Shown here one piece after another: positions 35,044 through 43,361 of a stretch of 64,000 bases of DNA (its first letter is position 1; each line of letters begins with the position of its first letter). The notes beneath the pieces were generated by a model. That model saw only the letters and a list, made by a program, of their open reading frames with translations. It searched no databases and had not been told where the DNA came from. The stretch is from Tritonibacter scottomollicae. GTDB lineage: Bacteria > Pseudomonadota > Alphaproteobacteria > Rhodobacterales > Rhodobacteraceae. The stretch lies in NCBI RefSeq assembly GCF_003003215.1, contig NZ_PVUF01000009.1:62001-126000 (forward strand), written 5' to 3'. A program made the position numbers and the translations under genes.

Positions 35044-36528
35044 GTGACGATGAAATTGAAGAAGCCCTTTGTGGCCGCGGTCTCCGCGCTTGGCCTGATG
35101 GCCGGAGCGGCGTGGGCCAAGGATACAGTGACATATGCCACGCAGCTGGAGCCCCCACATCTGGACCCGACCGGCGGCGCAGCGCAGGCGATCGACACCG
35201 TGGTGTATCTCAATATCTTCGAGGGTTTGACACGCTTTACCCCGGATGGGGCCGTTGTCCCGCTGCTGGCCAAGTCATGGGATATCTCCGAGGACGGGAT
35301 GACCTATACGTTCACGCTGCAGGACGGCGTGACCTTCCACGATGGCACCGCCATGACGGCGGAGGACGTGAAATTCTCGCTGGACCGCGCCCGTGCCGAA
35401 GACAGCACCAACGCGCAGAAATCACTCTTCTCCACCATCTCAGACGTCAAGGCGACAGAGCCGCAAACCGTTGTGGTCACCTTGTCGGAACCAAACGGTA
35501 GCCTTCTGTTCAACCTCGCCTGGGGGGATGCGGTCATCGTCGCACAGGAGAGCGTCGAGACCCTGAAAACCGCACCTGTGGGCACCGGCCCTTATCGCTT
35601 CAACGAGTGGGTTCAGGGCGACCGTGTGGAACTGGTGCGCAATCCCAATTACTGGGGTGAAATCCCCGAGCTGACCAGCGCGACGATCAAGTTCATTTCA
35701 GATCCGACCGCCGCGTTTGCTGCCATGATGGCCGAAGATATCGACGCGTTTGACAATTTTCCGGCGCCAGAGAACATGGTGCAGTTTGAGGCGGATCCCC
35801 GGTTTCAGGTCATCATCGGCTCCACCGAAGGGGAAACGATCCTCTCCACCAACAATGCGCAGGCACCATTCGACAATCCCAAGGTCCGCGAGGCCCTGGC
35901 CCATGCGATTGACCGCAACGCGATCATCGACGGTGCCATGTTCGGCTACGGCACCCCGATCGGAACCCATTTCGCCCCCCATAATCCGGCCTATGTGGAC
36001 CTGACCGCTCAGTCTGACTTTGATCCGGAAAAGGCCCGCGCATTGCTCGCCGAGGCCGGGCTGTCCGACGGGTTTGAAACCACGCTGCACCTGCCGCCCC
36101 CCGCCTATGCCCGCCGTGGAGGCGAGATCGTGGCGGCTCAGCTGGCTCAGGTCGGTATCAAGGCCGAGATCATCAATGTCGAATGGGCGCAGTGGCTGGA
36201 AACGGTGTTCAAGGGCAAGACGTTCGGCCTCACCATCGTCAGCCACACGGAGCCGATGGACATCGGCATTTACACACGCCCGGACTATTACTTTCAGTAT
36301 GACAATCCGGACCTGCAGGGTGTGATGAACCGTTTGAACGCCACAACGGATCCAGACAAGCGGACAGAAATGCTGCAGGAGGCGCAGACAATCATCGCTG
36401 ACGACTACGTCAACGGCTATCTGTTCCAGCTTGCAAAGCTTGGTATCGCCAAGGCTGGTTTACAGGGAGTCTGGGCCAACGCACCCACCGCAGCGATCGA
36501 GATCGGCGCGCTGAGCTGGGCGGAATAA
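35044..36528 (+). CDS. ABC transporter substrate-binding protein, family 5 (peptide/nickel type)
   Basis: A 494-residue periplasmic binding protein with signal peptide KKPFVAAVSALGLMAGAAWA. The SBP family 5 pattern is visible in SWDISEDGMTYTFTLQDGV, FHDGTAMTAEDVKFSLDRA and VGTGPYRFNEWVQGDRVELV. GTG at 35044 or ATG at 35050 may be the start; AGGAGG lies 4 and 10 bases upstream respectively. Its presumed permeases and ATPase are 1.3 kb downstream on the same strand, separated by a deacetylase gene on the opposite strand. Family members bind peptides, but some carry other amines or opines, so the ligand is open. Confidence 0.92.
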   Translation: MTMKLKKPFVAAVSALGLMAGAAWAKDTVTYATQLEPPHLDPTGGAAQAIDTVVYLNIFEGLTRFTPDGAVVPLLAKSWDISEDGMTYTFTLQDGVTFHDGTAMTAEDVKFSLDRARAEDSTNAQKSLFSTISDVKATEPQTVVVTLSEPNGSLLFNLAWGDAVIVAQESVETLKTAPVGTGPYRFNEWVQGDRVELVRNPNYWGEIPELTSATIKFISDPTAAFAAMMAEDIDAFDNFPAPENMVQFEADPRFQVIIGSTEGETILSTNNAQAPFDNPKVREALAHAIDRNAIIDGAMFGYGTPIGTHFAPHNPAYVDLTAQSDFDPEKARALLAEAGLSDGFETTLHLPPPAYARRGGEIVAAQLAQVGIKAEIINVEWAQWLETVFKGKTFGLTIVSHTEPMDIGIYTRPDYYFQYDNPDLQGVMNRLNATTDPDKRTEMLQEAQTIIADDYVNGYLFQLAKLGIAKAGLQGVWANAPTAAIEIGALSWAE

Positions 36529-36562
36529 GGCCGGACCGCTGCAGTTTTCGCGCCGTCTTTAG

Positions 36563-36590
36563 GGGCGTCGGGTCACCTGGCCCGGCGTCC
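36563..36590. terminator. Hairpin between convergent binding-protein and deacetylase genes
   Basis: GGGCGTCGGG (36563-36572) can pair with CCCGGCGTCC (36581-36590) over a loop of 8 bases, with two wobble positions. It sits between the stops of convergent genes. No T-run follows on either strand, so the terminator call is moderate. Confidence 0.5.
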
Positions 36591-36615
36591 TCAACCAAGA
36601 CATAGCGGTCTGCCA

Positions 36616-37758
36616 CTAGGCGCGCCGCACCCTTTGACCGGCGGCTTGCCATCGTTGCCTCAAGTGCGCGACGCGATCCGTGATGTCCTGTCGTATTGGC
36701 CCGTTGCGTGGCGCATCGCGCAATGTGCTGAACCAATGCTCCGGCGGGTTGCGACCAAGGCGGTGGCCCTTGAACTCCAGCGCGCGCAGGAGTGCCTCAG
36801 CCTCTGGCGGCAGATGGTCAGGGATCTCTGCCCCCAGCAATGTGGCCCAGACCCCGGTCCATAACCGCCCCACCGACCACGGGTTATACCCGCCACCGCC
36901 GAGAACCAAGTAACGCGGTGCCAAGCCATTCAGCGCCGCCACCACTGCCCAATGGGCAGTGTTTGACAGGTCGAGATGCGCCAGCGGATCCTCGGTCACC
37001 GCATCTGCCCCGCATTGCAAGACCACCGCATCCGGCGCGAAATCCGCCACCGCAGGCACGACCAGCGCATCACGGATATATGCCATCTCGCTGTCGTTCA
37101 GCCCCCGCGGCACTGGCAGGTTCAGCGCCGAGCCGCCGGCGTCGTCCTGCAGCAGCCCGGTCTTCGGCCAGAGGTTCTCCTCATGCACCGAGATCATCAG
37201 CACGTCGGGATCGCCTGCAAAGGCGGCCTCGACCCCGTCGCAGTGATGCGCGTCAATATCCACATAGGCGATCCGCGGAGCACCATGATGGCGCAGCGAC
37301 AACATCGCGAGCACCGGATCGTTCAGATAGCAAAACCCGTTGGCCCGATCCGGCATGCCGTGATGAGTGCCGCCCGCCGGATTGTAGACCACCCCACCCC
37401 GGGCCAGCAATTCTCCGGCCAGGATCGACCCGCCCGCCGCCGTAGCCGGGCGGCGAAAGACCTCCGGGAAGACCGGGTTCGACACGGTGCCAATGTGGTG
37501 GCGCGCTCTCACATCGGCGCTGGCCTCCTGCGCGGCCTCTGCCGCTTGAAGGGCCGCCACATACTCAGGCGTGTGAAAGGCGTGCAACGCGGCTGGCTTG
37601 GCCCGAGGCGATGTCACGAATGCCTCTTGCGGCAGCCAACCCATCGCTCGCGACAAGTCCATCACGGTCGACACACGCGGCACCCGCAGCGGATGCGAGC
37701 GGCCATAGGACGACCCGCGATAAATTTCATGACCGATGAAAAGAGGGCGTGGCAGCAT
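36616..37758 (-). CDS. Histone deacetylase family / acetylpolyamine amidohydrolase-like protein
   Basis: A 380-residue zinc deacetylase of the arginase/HDAC fold. The active-site features are all visible: GGTHHGMPDRANGFCYLND (paired His near residue 128), VDIDAHHCDGVE with the zinc Asp and His near residue 167, LQCGADAVTEDPL and the late GGGGYNPWSVGRLW. Bacterial members are AcuC-like or deacetylate acetylated polyamines. The start at 37758 fits the beginning of the conserved domain; a longer frame to 37809 has no ribosome site. It lies reversed between the binding-protein gene and the permease genes of an ABC importer, which suggests the imported compound is acetylated. Confidence 0.9.
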   Translation of the reverse strand: MLPRPLFIGHEIYRGSSYGRSHPLRVPRVSTVMDLSRAMGWLPQEAFVTSPRAKPAALHAFHTPEYVAALQAAEAAQEASADVRARHHIGTVSNPVFPEVFRRPATAAGGSILAGELLARGGVVYNPAGGTHHGMPDRANGFCYLNDPVLAMLSLRHHGAPRIAYVDIDAHHCDGVEAAFAGDPDVLMISVHEENLWPKTGLLQDDAGGSALNLPVPRGLNDSEMAYIRDALVVPAVADFAPDAVVLQCGADAVTEDPLAHLDLSNTAHWAVVAALNGLAPRYLVLGGGGYNPWSVGRLWTGVWATLLGAEIPDHLPPEAEALLRALEFKGHRLGRNPPEHWFSTLRDAPRNGPIRQDITDRVAHLRQRWQAAGQRVRRA

Positions 37759-37867
37759 CTCACAATAGCTAGCGAACCGCGCCGAATTGGCAAGCGCCGC
37801 GACACGCAAAGCAGTTTTGTAATCATGCCTCTGGACGCATGACCTGCGCGCGCCTAACGTGCCGTCA

Positions 37868-38815
37868 ATGCTGCACTATCTCCTCAAACGACTGATGTCG
37901 CTGATCCTGAGCCTTGCCGTCGCCTCGATGGTAATCTTTGCCGTGATCGAGGTGGCACCGGGTGATCCCGCCTCCTTCATGCTCGGCACGGGCGCGCAGG
38001 AGGATACGGTGGCCGCCCTGCGCAGCGAACTGGGCCTCGATCAAGGCAAGGTCAGCCGCTACCTGACCTGGGTCGGCGGCATGCTGACCGGAGATTTCGG
38101 CACCTCCTACACCTACCGCACCCCGGTGGCAGAGATGGTGGGCGAGCGCCTCTGGGTGTCCCTGCCGCTGGCACTTTATGCGCTGACGCTATCGACGCTG
38201 ATCGCCCTGCCCGCCGGGATCTATGCCGCCGCGCGCCGGGGCAAGGCGGGCGACATGGCCGTGATGGGCGCGACGCAGCTGGGCGTGGCGGTGCCGAACT
38301 TCTGGTTCGCGATGCTGCTGGTGCTGGTGTTTGCCATCAATCTGCGCTGGTTCTCCGCCGGAGGATTTGTCGGCTGGGACAAGGGGCTCTGGGCCGGGCT
38401 GCACGCGCTAACCCTGCCGGCGGTGGCGCTGGCCCTGCCGCAGGCGGCGATCCTCGCCCGTGTCATGCGTTCAGCGCTGCTGGAAGTGCTAGGCGAGGAC
38501 TTCATGCGCTCCGCTCGCGCCAAGGGGCTGAGCCAGCGGCAAGCGATCCGCCGTCACGGGGTACGCAATGCGCTGATCCCGGTGCTGACCATCATCGGGC
38601 TGCAGTTTTCCTTTCTGTTGGCGGGTGCGATTATCATCGAGCAGGTGTTCTATCTCCCCGGTCTGGGTCGACTGGTGTTCCAGGCGATCTCGGCGCGCGA
38701 TCTGATCGTGGTGGAAAGCGTGGTGATGCTGCTGGTCTTTGCGGTGATCCTGGTGAATTTCCTCGTCGATCTGACCTATGCGGTGGTTGATCCGCGGCTT
38801 CGGAGGGCGGCATGA
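37868..38815 (+). CDS. ABC transporter permease (DppB/GsiC-like)
   Basis: A 315-residue inner-membrane permease for peptide/nickel-type importers. It has a first helix (LSLILSLAVASMVIFAVIEV), APGDPASFMLG and GLDQGKVSRYLTWVGGMLTG typical of DppB-like proteins, five further helices, and the cytoplasmic EAA-type loop EDFMRSARAKGLSQRQAIRR contacting the ATPase. The ATG at 37868 is used; a GTG nine bases earlier is also in frame and no clear ribosome site supports either. The stop overlaps the start of a tiny ORF that leads to the second permease gene. Confidence 0.92.
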   Translation: MLHYLLKRLMSLILSLAVASMVIFAVIEVAPGDPASFMLGTGAQEDTVAALRSELGLDQGKVSRYLTWVGGMLTGDFGTSYTYRTPVAEMVGERLWVSLPLALYALTLSTLIALPAGIYAAARRGKAGDMAVMGATQLGVAVPNFWFAMLLVLVFAINLRWFSAGGFVGWDKGLWAGLHALTLPAVALALPQAAILARVMRSALLEVLGEDFMRSARAKGLSQRQAIRRHGVRNALIPVLTIIGLQFSFLLAGAIIIEQVFYLPGLGRLVFQAISARDLIVVESVVMLLVFAVILVNFLVDLTYAVVDPRLRRAA

Positions 38816-38943
38816 CAGGCATCAACTCTGAAGTTAAGTGTCCGGCCTTGCCGGACCGCGCCCGAGCCTCCCCACGGGAGGGCGCTTCGCACCCACCCAG
38901 GGTCGAGCGCAGTCCTCATATCTTGCACGCGAGGGCGTCATGA
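38812..38943 (+). CDS. 43-residue bridging ORF between permease genes, spanning a palindromic repeat
   Basis: An ATG at 38812 overlaps the stop of the first permease as ATGA, and the ORF's TGA (38941-38943) overlaps the ATG of the second permease in the same way. The frame is open for 43 codons. Most of it consists of a palindrome-rich stretch, and the translation is Pro/Arg-rich with no recognisable domain. It most likely serves translational coupling across an inserted repeat; the original junction may have been the ATGACAGGC start. Whether a stable peptide is made is doubtful. Confidence 0.4.
   Translation: MTGINSEVKCPALPDRARASPREGASHPPRVERSPHILHARAS
38840..38886. repeat. Palindromic repeat-like element
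   Basis: Hairpin GTCCGGC, loop CTT, GCCGGAC at 38840-38856 is followed at once by a second potential stem, GCGCCC near 38858 with GGGCGC near 38880. It looks like a REP-type intergenic palindrome inserted between two co-transcribed permease genes. I found no second copy of the same sequence in this window. Confidence 0.5.
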
Positions 38944-39755
38944 ACCGAAGCCTGTTTCTTGGCGGTCTTCTCTCGGGGATCATGCTGCTTCTGGCCATAG
39001 CCTCCTTTGTGTGGACACCGTTTGATCATGCGGTGATGAACATCCCCGACAAGCTCCAGACGCCAAACGCCACGCACTGGCTGGGCACCGATCATTTTGG
39101 CCGCGATATCCTGTCGATGGTGATGGTCGGTGCGCGCACCTCACTGGCGGTGGCACTGCTGGCCGTCGGCATCGGCGTCGGGCTGGGCGTTCCCCTGGGC
39201 CTTGCTGCCGCCGCAACCCGCGGATCGTGGCTGGATGAGGTCATCATGCGCGGCAATGATCTGGTCTTTGCCTTCCCCTCGCTGGTGATCGCGATCCTGA
39301 TCACCGCCGTCTTTGGCCCCAGCGCCACCAATGCCATCATCGCCATCGGCATCTTCAACATCCCGGTCTTTGCCCGCGTCGCTCGGGGCGGCAGCCTCAG
39401 CCTCTGGGCGCGGGAATTCATTCTGACCGCGCGTGTGGCGGGCAAATCCCGCGCCCGCATCTCGGCCGAGCATATCCTGCCCAATATCGCCAATCTGCTG
39501 ATTGTGCAGGGCACCATCCAGTTCTCGCTGGGCATTCTGGCCGAAGCCGGACTGTCCTACGTGGGTCTTGGCGCCCAACCCCCGACCCCCAGTTGGGGCC
39601 GCATGCTGGCCGAGGCGCAGACCCTCGTCAGCCTGGCGCCGCATCTGGCCATCGTGCCGGGGCTGGCGATCATCCTCACCGTAGTGGGGCTGAACCTCCT
39701 TGGCGACGGGCTGCGCGACCGGTTTGATCCGCGCCTGATGGAGGGCCGCGCGTGA
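38940..39755 (+). CDS. ABC transporter permease (DppC/GsiD-like)
   Basis: A 271-residue inner-membrane permease, partner of the preceding one. Landmarks are the LGTDHFGRDILSMVMVGARTS segment typical of DppC-type proteins, several helices and the EAA-loop REFILTARVAGKSRARISAE followed by HILPNIANLLIV. The N terminus is shorter than in E. coli DppC. The ATG at 38940 is preceded by GAGGG and overlaps the stop of the bridging ORF. A longer in-frame start at 38838 would begin inside the palindromic repeat and is rejected. The stop overlaps the ATPase start (GTGA). Confidence 0.92.
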   Translation: MNRSLFLGGLLSGIMLLLAIASFVWTPFDHAVMNIPDKLQTPNATHWLGTDHFGRDILSMVMVGARTSLAVALLAVGIGVGLGVPLGLAAAATRGSWLDEVIMRGNDLVFAFPSLVIAILITAVFGPSATNAIIAIGIFNIPVFARVARGGSLSLWAREFILTARVAGKSRARISAEHILPNIANLLIVQGTIQFSLGILAEAGLSYVGLGAQPPTPSWGRMLAEAQTLVSLAPHLAIVPGLAIILTVVGLNLLGDGLRDRFDPRLMEGRA

Positions 39756-41362
39756 GCCTACTGGACATCTCCGGCCTCACGCTGTCGATCGGGGCGCTGC
39801 CGATCCTGCGCGATGTGACCCTGTCGATCGCCGCCGGCGAGATCCTTGCGGTCACCGGCGAAAGTGGCTCCGGCAAGTCGATGACCGCGCTTGCGGTGAT
39901 GCGCCTGCTGCCGCAGGCCGCGGCCACCCGCGGCGCGGTCTATCTGGAGGACGAAGACCTCTGCGCCCTCAGTGAAGACGAGATGTGCCAGCGTCGGGGG
40001 CGTGACATCGGCATGGTGTTTCAGGAACCGATGACGGCGCTGAACCCGGTGATGACCATCGGCGCGCAGGTGATGGAAACCATCCTGATCCACACCGAAA
40101 CCTCCACCGCCGATGCGCAGGCAGAGGCCGCCCGCGTCCTCACCCGCGTCGGGCTGCCACCGGAGCGGTTTCCGCTGGACCGCTACCCGCATGAACTGTC
40201 AGGCGGGCAACGCCAGCGGGCGGTGATCGCCATGGCCATCGCGCTGCGTCCGAAACTGCTGATTGCGGATGAACCGACCACCGCACTTGATGTCACCACG
40301 CAGGCGCAGATCCTCGACCTGCTGCGCGATCTGGTGCGCGAATATGGCATGGGGCTGATGATCATCACCCATGACCTCGCGGTCGTGGCAGGGCTTGCCG
40401 ACCGCATCGTGGTGATGCGCAAGGGCGAGGTGGTGGAGCGTGGCCCGACCATGAGCGTCCTGACCCACCAGCGCCATCCCTACACGCGGATGCTGTTCGA
40501 GGCGTCGCGCCATGCGGTCACCCTGCCCGCCGCACCAGCGGCTCCCGCCCCCTTGCTGGAGGTACGCGAAGCCGTGCGGGATTATACCACCCCGCGCAAA
40601 GGCTGGCTTGGCAAACCGGGGCGGTTCCGCGCGGTGAACAACGTCAGCTTCACGCTCCACAAGGGCGAACGTCTGGGGCTGGTGGGCGAGTCGGGCTGCG
40701 GCAAATCCACCCTGACCCGGGCCCTTCTGGGCCTCGAAGAGCTGCAGGGCGGTGAGCTGCTGCTGAATGGTCAGCCGCTGTCGCAACAGCGCAGCCCCGC
40801 TGAACGGCAGGCGATGCAGGTGGTGTTCCAGGACCCCTACGGCAGCTTCAATCCCCGCCACCGGGTCGAACGGCTGGTGACCGAACCCTTTCACCTGTCG
40901 CCGGATGCCCCCATGGGCCGCGCCCGGCAGGATCTCGTGGCGCAGGTGCTGGAGGACGTGGGCCTGTCCGCTGCCGACGCGCAGAAATACCCACATCAGT
41001 TCTCCGGCGGGCAACGCCAGCGTATCGCCATCGCCCGGGCGCTCATCACTCGGCCTGAACTGATCCTCTTTGATGAGGCAGTCTCGGCGCTGGATGTCTC
41101 GGTCCGTGCACGCATCCTCGATCTGATTGCCGACCTCTGCGACGCCTATGGGCTGACCTATCTCTTTATTAGCCACGACCTGAGCGTGGTGCGCGAGGTC
41201 TGCGACCGGGTGCTGGTCATGCAAAAGGGCGAAATCGTCGAACAAGGCCCGGTGGAAGATGTCTTTACCGCGCCCAAACACGCCTACACCCAGACACTGC
41301 TGGCCGCCGCCCCCGTGCTACCGGATATCACGCCGACCGAACCGCTCGAGACCCCGGCATGA
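39752..41362 (+). CDS. ABC transporter ATP-binding protein with two nucleotide-binding domains
   Basis: A 536-residue fused ATPase equivalent to DppD plus DppF. The first domain has Walker [11 protein letters not shown], signature [13 protein letters not shown] and Walker [13 protein letters not shown]; the second has [31 protein letters not shown] and [12 protein letters not shown]. Both sites look complete. A typical oligopeptide-transporter C-terminal region follows the first domain ([11 protein letters not shown]) and the second ([12 protein letters not shown]). The GTG start overlaps the permease stop. It powers the importer encoded by the two permeases and probably the binding protein upstream. 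Confidence 0.95.
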   Translation: MSLLDISGLTLSIGALPILRDVTLSIAAGEILAVTGESGSGKSMTALAVMRLLPQAAATRGAVYLEDEDLCALSEDEMCQRRGRDIGMVFQEPMTALNPVMTIGAQVMETILIHTETSTADAQAEAARVLTRVGLPPERFPLDRYPHELSGGQRQRAVIAMAIALRPKLLIADEPTTALDVTTQAQILDLLRDLVREYGMGLMIITHDLAVVAGLADRIVVMRKGEVVERGPTMSVLTHQRHPYTRMLFEASRHAVTLPAAPAAPAPLLEVREAVRDYTTPRKGWLGKPGRFRAVNNVSFTLHKGERLGLVGESGCGKSTLTRALLGLEELQGGELLLNGQPLSQQRSPAERQAMQVVFQDPYGSFNPRHRVERLVTEPFHLSPDAPMGRARQDLVAQVLEDVGLSAADAQKYPHQFSGGQRQRIAIARALITRPELILFDEAVSALDVSVRARILDLIADLCDAYGLTYLFISHDLSVVREVCDRVLVMQKGEIVEQGPVEDVFTAPKHAYTQTLLAAAPVLPDITPTEPLETPA

Positions 41363-41832
41363 GCGTCACGCTCTCGCTGATCCTGCCGCGAGAGCGGGGA
41401 CGGCTTGCCAGCCTGCTGGCGCCCTATTTTGCCGAGGTGGCCCCGCAGGCCCGCATCGACCCGACCGAGCGCGCAGGCCAGCTGCTCAATCGCAGGGATG
41501 TCACCACCTTCTGGATCCACGACGCGGCCCGTCGGGTCGGCTTTGCCATCGTGCTGAACCTGCCCGATGACCGGCGCGAATTGTCCGAATTCATGATCCT
41601 GCCGCAACACCGTCGCCGGGGGCTGGGCATGCAGGCGGCAGCGCTTATCCTCAATGAATTTCCCGGCTTCTGGCGTATGGGCATCTCCCGACATTCACCG
41701 GCGGCAGCGGCGTTCTGGGGCACCCGCCTCAGCCTGCTGCCCAATGTCAGGGCCCTGCAGGAGGGCGCGCCCTTCACCGACCATCAGGTCAAGAGCTTCA
41801 CCTTTGAAATCCAAGGACCGCATCATGGCTGA
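41359..41832 (+). CDS. GNAT-family N-acetyltransferase
   Basis: A 157-residue acetyltransferase. The acetyl-CoA pyrophosphate loop is in ILPQHRRRGLGMQAAALIL (R-x-x-G-x-G/A pattern), preceded by a beta strand VGFAIVLNL and followed by a strand and helix with FPGFWRMGISRHSPAAAAFW. The start overlaps the ATPase stop (ATGA) and its own stop overlaps the aldehyde dehydrogenase start by 8 bases, so all are one operon. With an importer, a deacetylase-fold protein and an aldehyde dehydrogenase alongside, acetylation of an amine is a reasonable guess but the substrate is not visible. Confidence 0.85.
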   Translation: MSVTLSLILPRERGRLASLLAPYFAEVAPQARIDPTERAGQLLNRRDVTTFWIHDAARRVGFAIVLNLPDDRRELSEFMILPQHRRRGLGMQAAALILNEFPGFWRMGISRHSPAAAAFWGTRLSLLPNVRALQEGAPFTDHQVKSFTFEIQGPHHG

Positions 41833-43282
41833 CACCCCTCCCCTCTGGTTCGACCCGCACCTGTGCTGCATCGCCGGACAGTGGCGCCCCGCACAGGATG
41901 GCGCCACCCTGCCGTTGACGAACCCCTCAGATGGTAGCGAAATCTGCCAGATAGCACGCGGTCAGTCTGCCGATATCGACGCCGCCGTTGCCGCAGCGCA
42001 GGCCGCGCAAGAGGGTGCATGGGGCGAGATGAGCGCCACCGAGCGTGGCCGTATCCTGACCCGCCTCGGCCAGGTGATATCCCAGAACGTGGACAGGCTT
42101 GCAGCGCTGGAGGTGTTGGACGTCGGCAAGCCGCTCAGCCAGGCGCGCGCCGATGCGGTGGCGCTGGCGCGCTACTGCGAATTTTACGGTGGAGCGGCGG
42201 ACAAGATCACCGGCGACACCATCCCCTATATGAACGGTTACACCGTCTTCACTCTGCGCGAACCCTTTGGCGTCACCGGCCATATCGTGCCTTGGAACTA
42301 CCCGATGCAGATCATCGGACGCTCTGTTGGCGCGGCGCTGGCGATGGGCAATTCCTGCGTGCTGAAACCCGCAGAAGAGGCCTGCCTCACCGCGCTGGCA
42401 TTTGCCCATCTGGCAGCGGAGGCGGGCCTGCCCGCAGGGGCGTTGAACGTGGTGCCGGGGCTGGGGGCGGAGGCCGGGGCGGCACTTTCGGGCCATGCGG
42501 GGGTTCAGCACATTTCCTTCACCGGCTCGGTTGCCACAGGCGCGCTGGTGCAGGCCGCAGCGGCGAAAAACGTGGTGCCGGTGACGCTGGAACTGGGCGG
42601 CAAATCCCCGCAGATCGTCTTTGCCGACGCAGACCTCGACGCGGCCCTGCCCTTTCTCGTCAACGCCGGCATCCAGAACGGCGGCCAGACCTGCTCTGCC
42701 GCCTCGCGCATCCTGGTCGAACGCCCGGTCTACGAGGCGGTCAAGGCGCGCATGGCTGCGGCCTATGCCGACCTTACCGTCGGCCCGGCGGCAGAGGACT
42801 TGCGGCTTGGTCCGCTGATCTCAACCCGCCAGAAGGAGATCGTCGAAGGCTTCCTGGGCAAAGGTGCGGATCTCGAAATCGCGGGTCAGGGCCGGATCAG
42901 CGACAACGCGCCAGAAGCAGGCGCCTATGTCCGCCCCACCCTGTTTGCCGATGTGCCCGCCGATCATCCGCTGGCGCAGCAGGAGATCTTCGGCCCGGTG
43001 CAGGTGCTGATCCCGTTCGAGACCGAGGCCGAGGCGGTCAGGATCGCCAACAGCACCGACTACGGCCTTGTTGCCGCCCTCTGGACCCGCGACGGGGCCC
43101 GGCAACTCCGGCTGGCCAAGCGGCTGAAAGCGGGACAAGTCTTCCTCAACACCTATGGCGCGGGCGGCGGCGTGGAACTGCCATTTGGCGGCATCGGCAA
43201 ATCCGGCCATGGCCGCGAGAAGGGCTTCGAGGCGCTCTATGGCTTCTCACAATTGAAAACCGTGGCCGCCCACCACGGCTGA
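41825..43282 (+). CDS. Aldehyde dehydrogenase (betaine/aminobutyraldehyde type)
   Basis: A 485-residue NAD(P)-dependent aldehyde dehydrogenase. Motifs: VPWNYPMQIIGRSVGAAL, VTLELGGKSPQIVF with the catalytic Glu near residue 257, GGQTCSAASRILV with the catalytic Cys near residue 290, and QQEIFGPVQVLIPF. The segment GVELPFGGIGKSGHGREKG at the end is typical of this family. The ATG at 41825 follows AAGGA and overlaps the acetyltransferase stop. The nearest functional groups oxidise betaine aldehyde or aminoaldehydes from polyamines, which would suit the neighbouring deacetylase and ABC importer. The exact substrate is open. Confidence 0.9.
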   Translation: MADTPPLWFDPHLCCIAGQWRPAQDGATLPLTNPSDGSEICQIARGQSADIDAAVAAAQAAQEGAWGEMSATERGRILTRLGQVISQNVDRLAALEVLDVGKPLSQARADAVALARYCEFYGGAADKITGDTIPYMNGYTVFTLREPFGVTGHIVPWNYPMQIIGRSVGAALAMGNSCVLKPAEEACLTALAFAHLAAEAGLPAGALNVVPGLGAEAGAALSGHAGVQHISFTGSVATGALVQAAAAKNVVPVTLELGGKSPQIVFADADLDAALPFLVNAGIQNGGQTCSAASRILVERPVYEAVKARMAAAYADLTVGPAAEDLRLGPLISTRQKEIVEGFLGKGADLEIAGQGRISDNAPEAGAYVRPTLFADVPADHPLAQQEIFGPVQVLIPFETEAEAVRIANSTDYGLVAALWTRDGARQLRLAKRLKAGQVFLNTYGAGGGVELPFGGIGKSGHGREKGFEALYGFSQLKTVAAHHG

Positions 43283-43288
43283 TCATTT

Positions 43289-43347
43289 CATCTTTTCAGA
43301 AATACCTCGGGGGTGAGGGCCACTGGCCCGAGGGGGCAGCGCCCCCT
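43289..43347 (+). repeat. ATACCTCGG-hairpin repeat, copy A
   Basis: Just after the aldehyde dehydrogenase stop: CATCTTTTCAGAAATACCTC followed by GGGGG, then hairpin GGGCC-ACT-GGCCC (43317-43329) and hairpin AGGGGGC-AGC-GCCCCCT (43331-43347). The same leader and hairpin design recurs at 51411-51480 and 52908-52952. It may act as a terminator or 3'-end element for the gene upstream. Confidence 0.6.
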
Positions 43348-43361
43348 GTCACCACCGGCGA

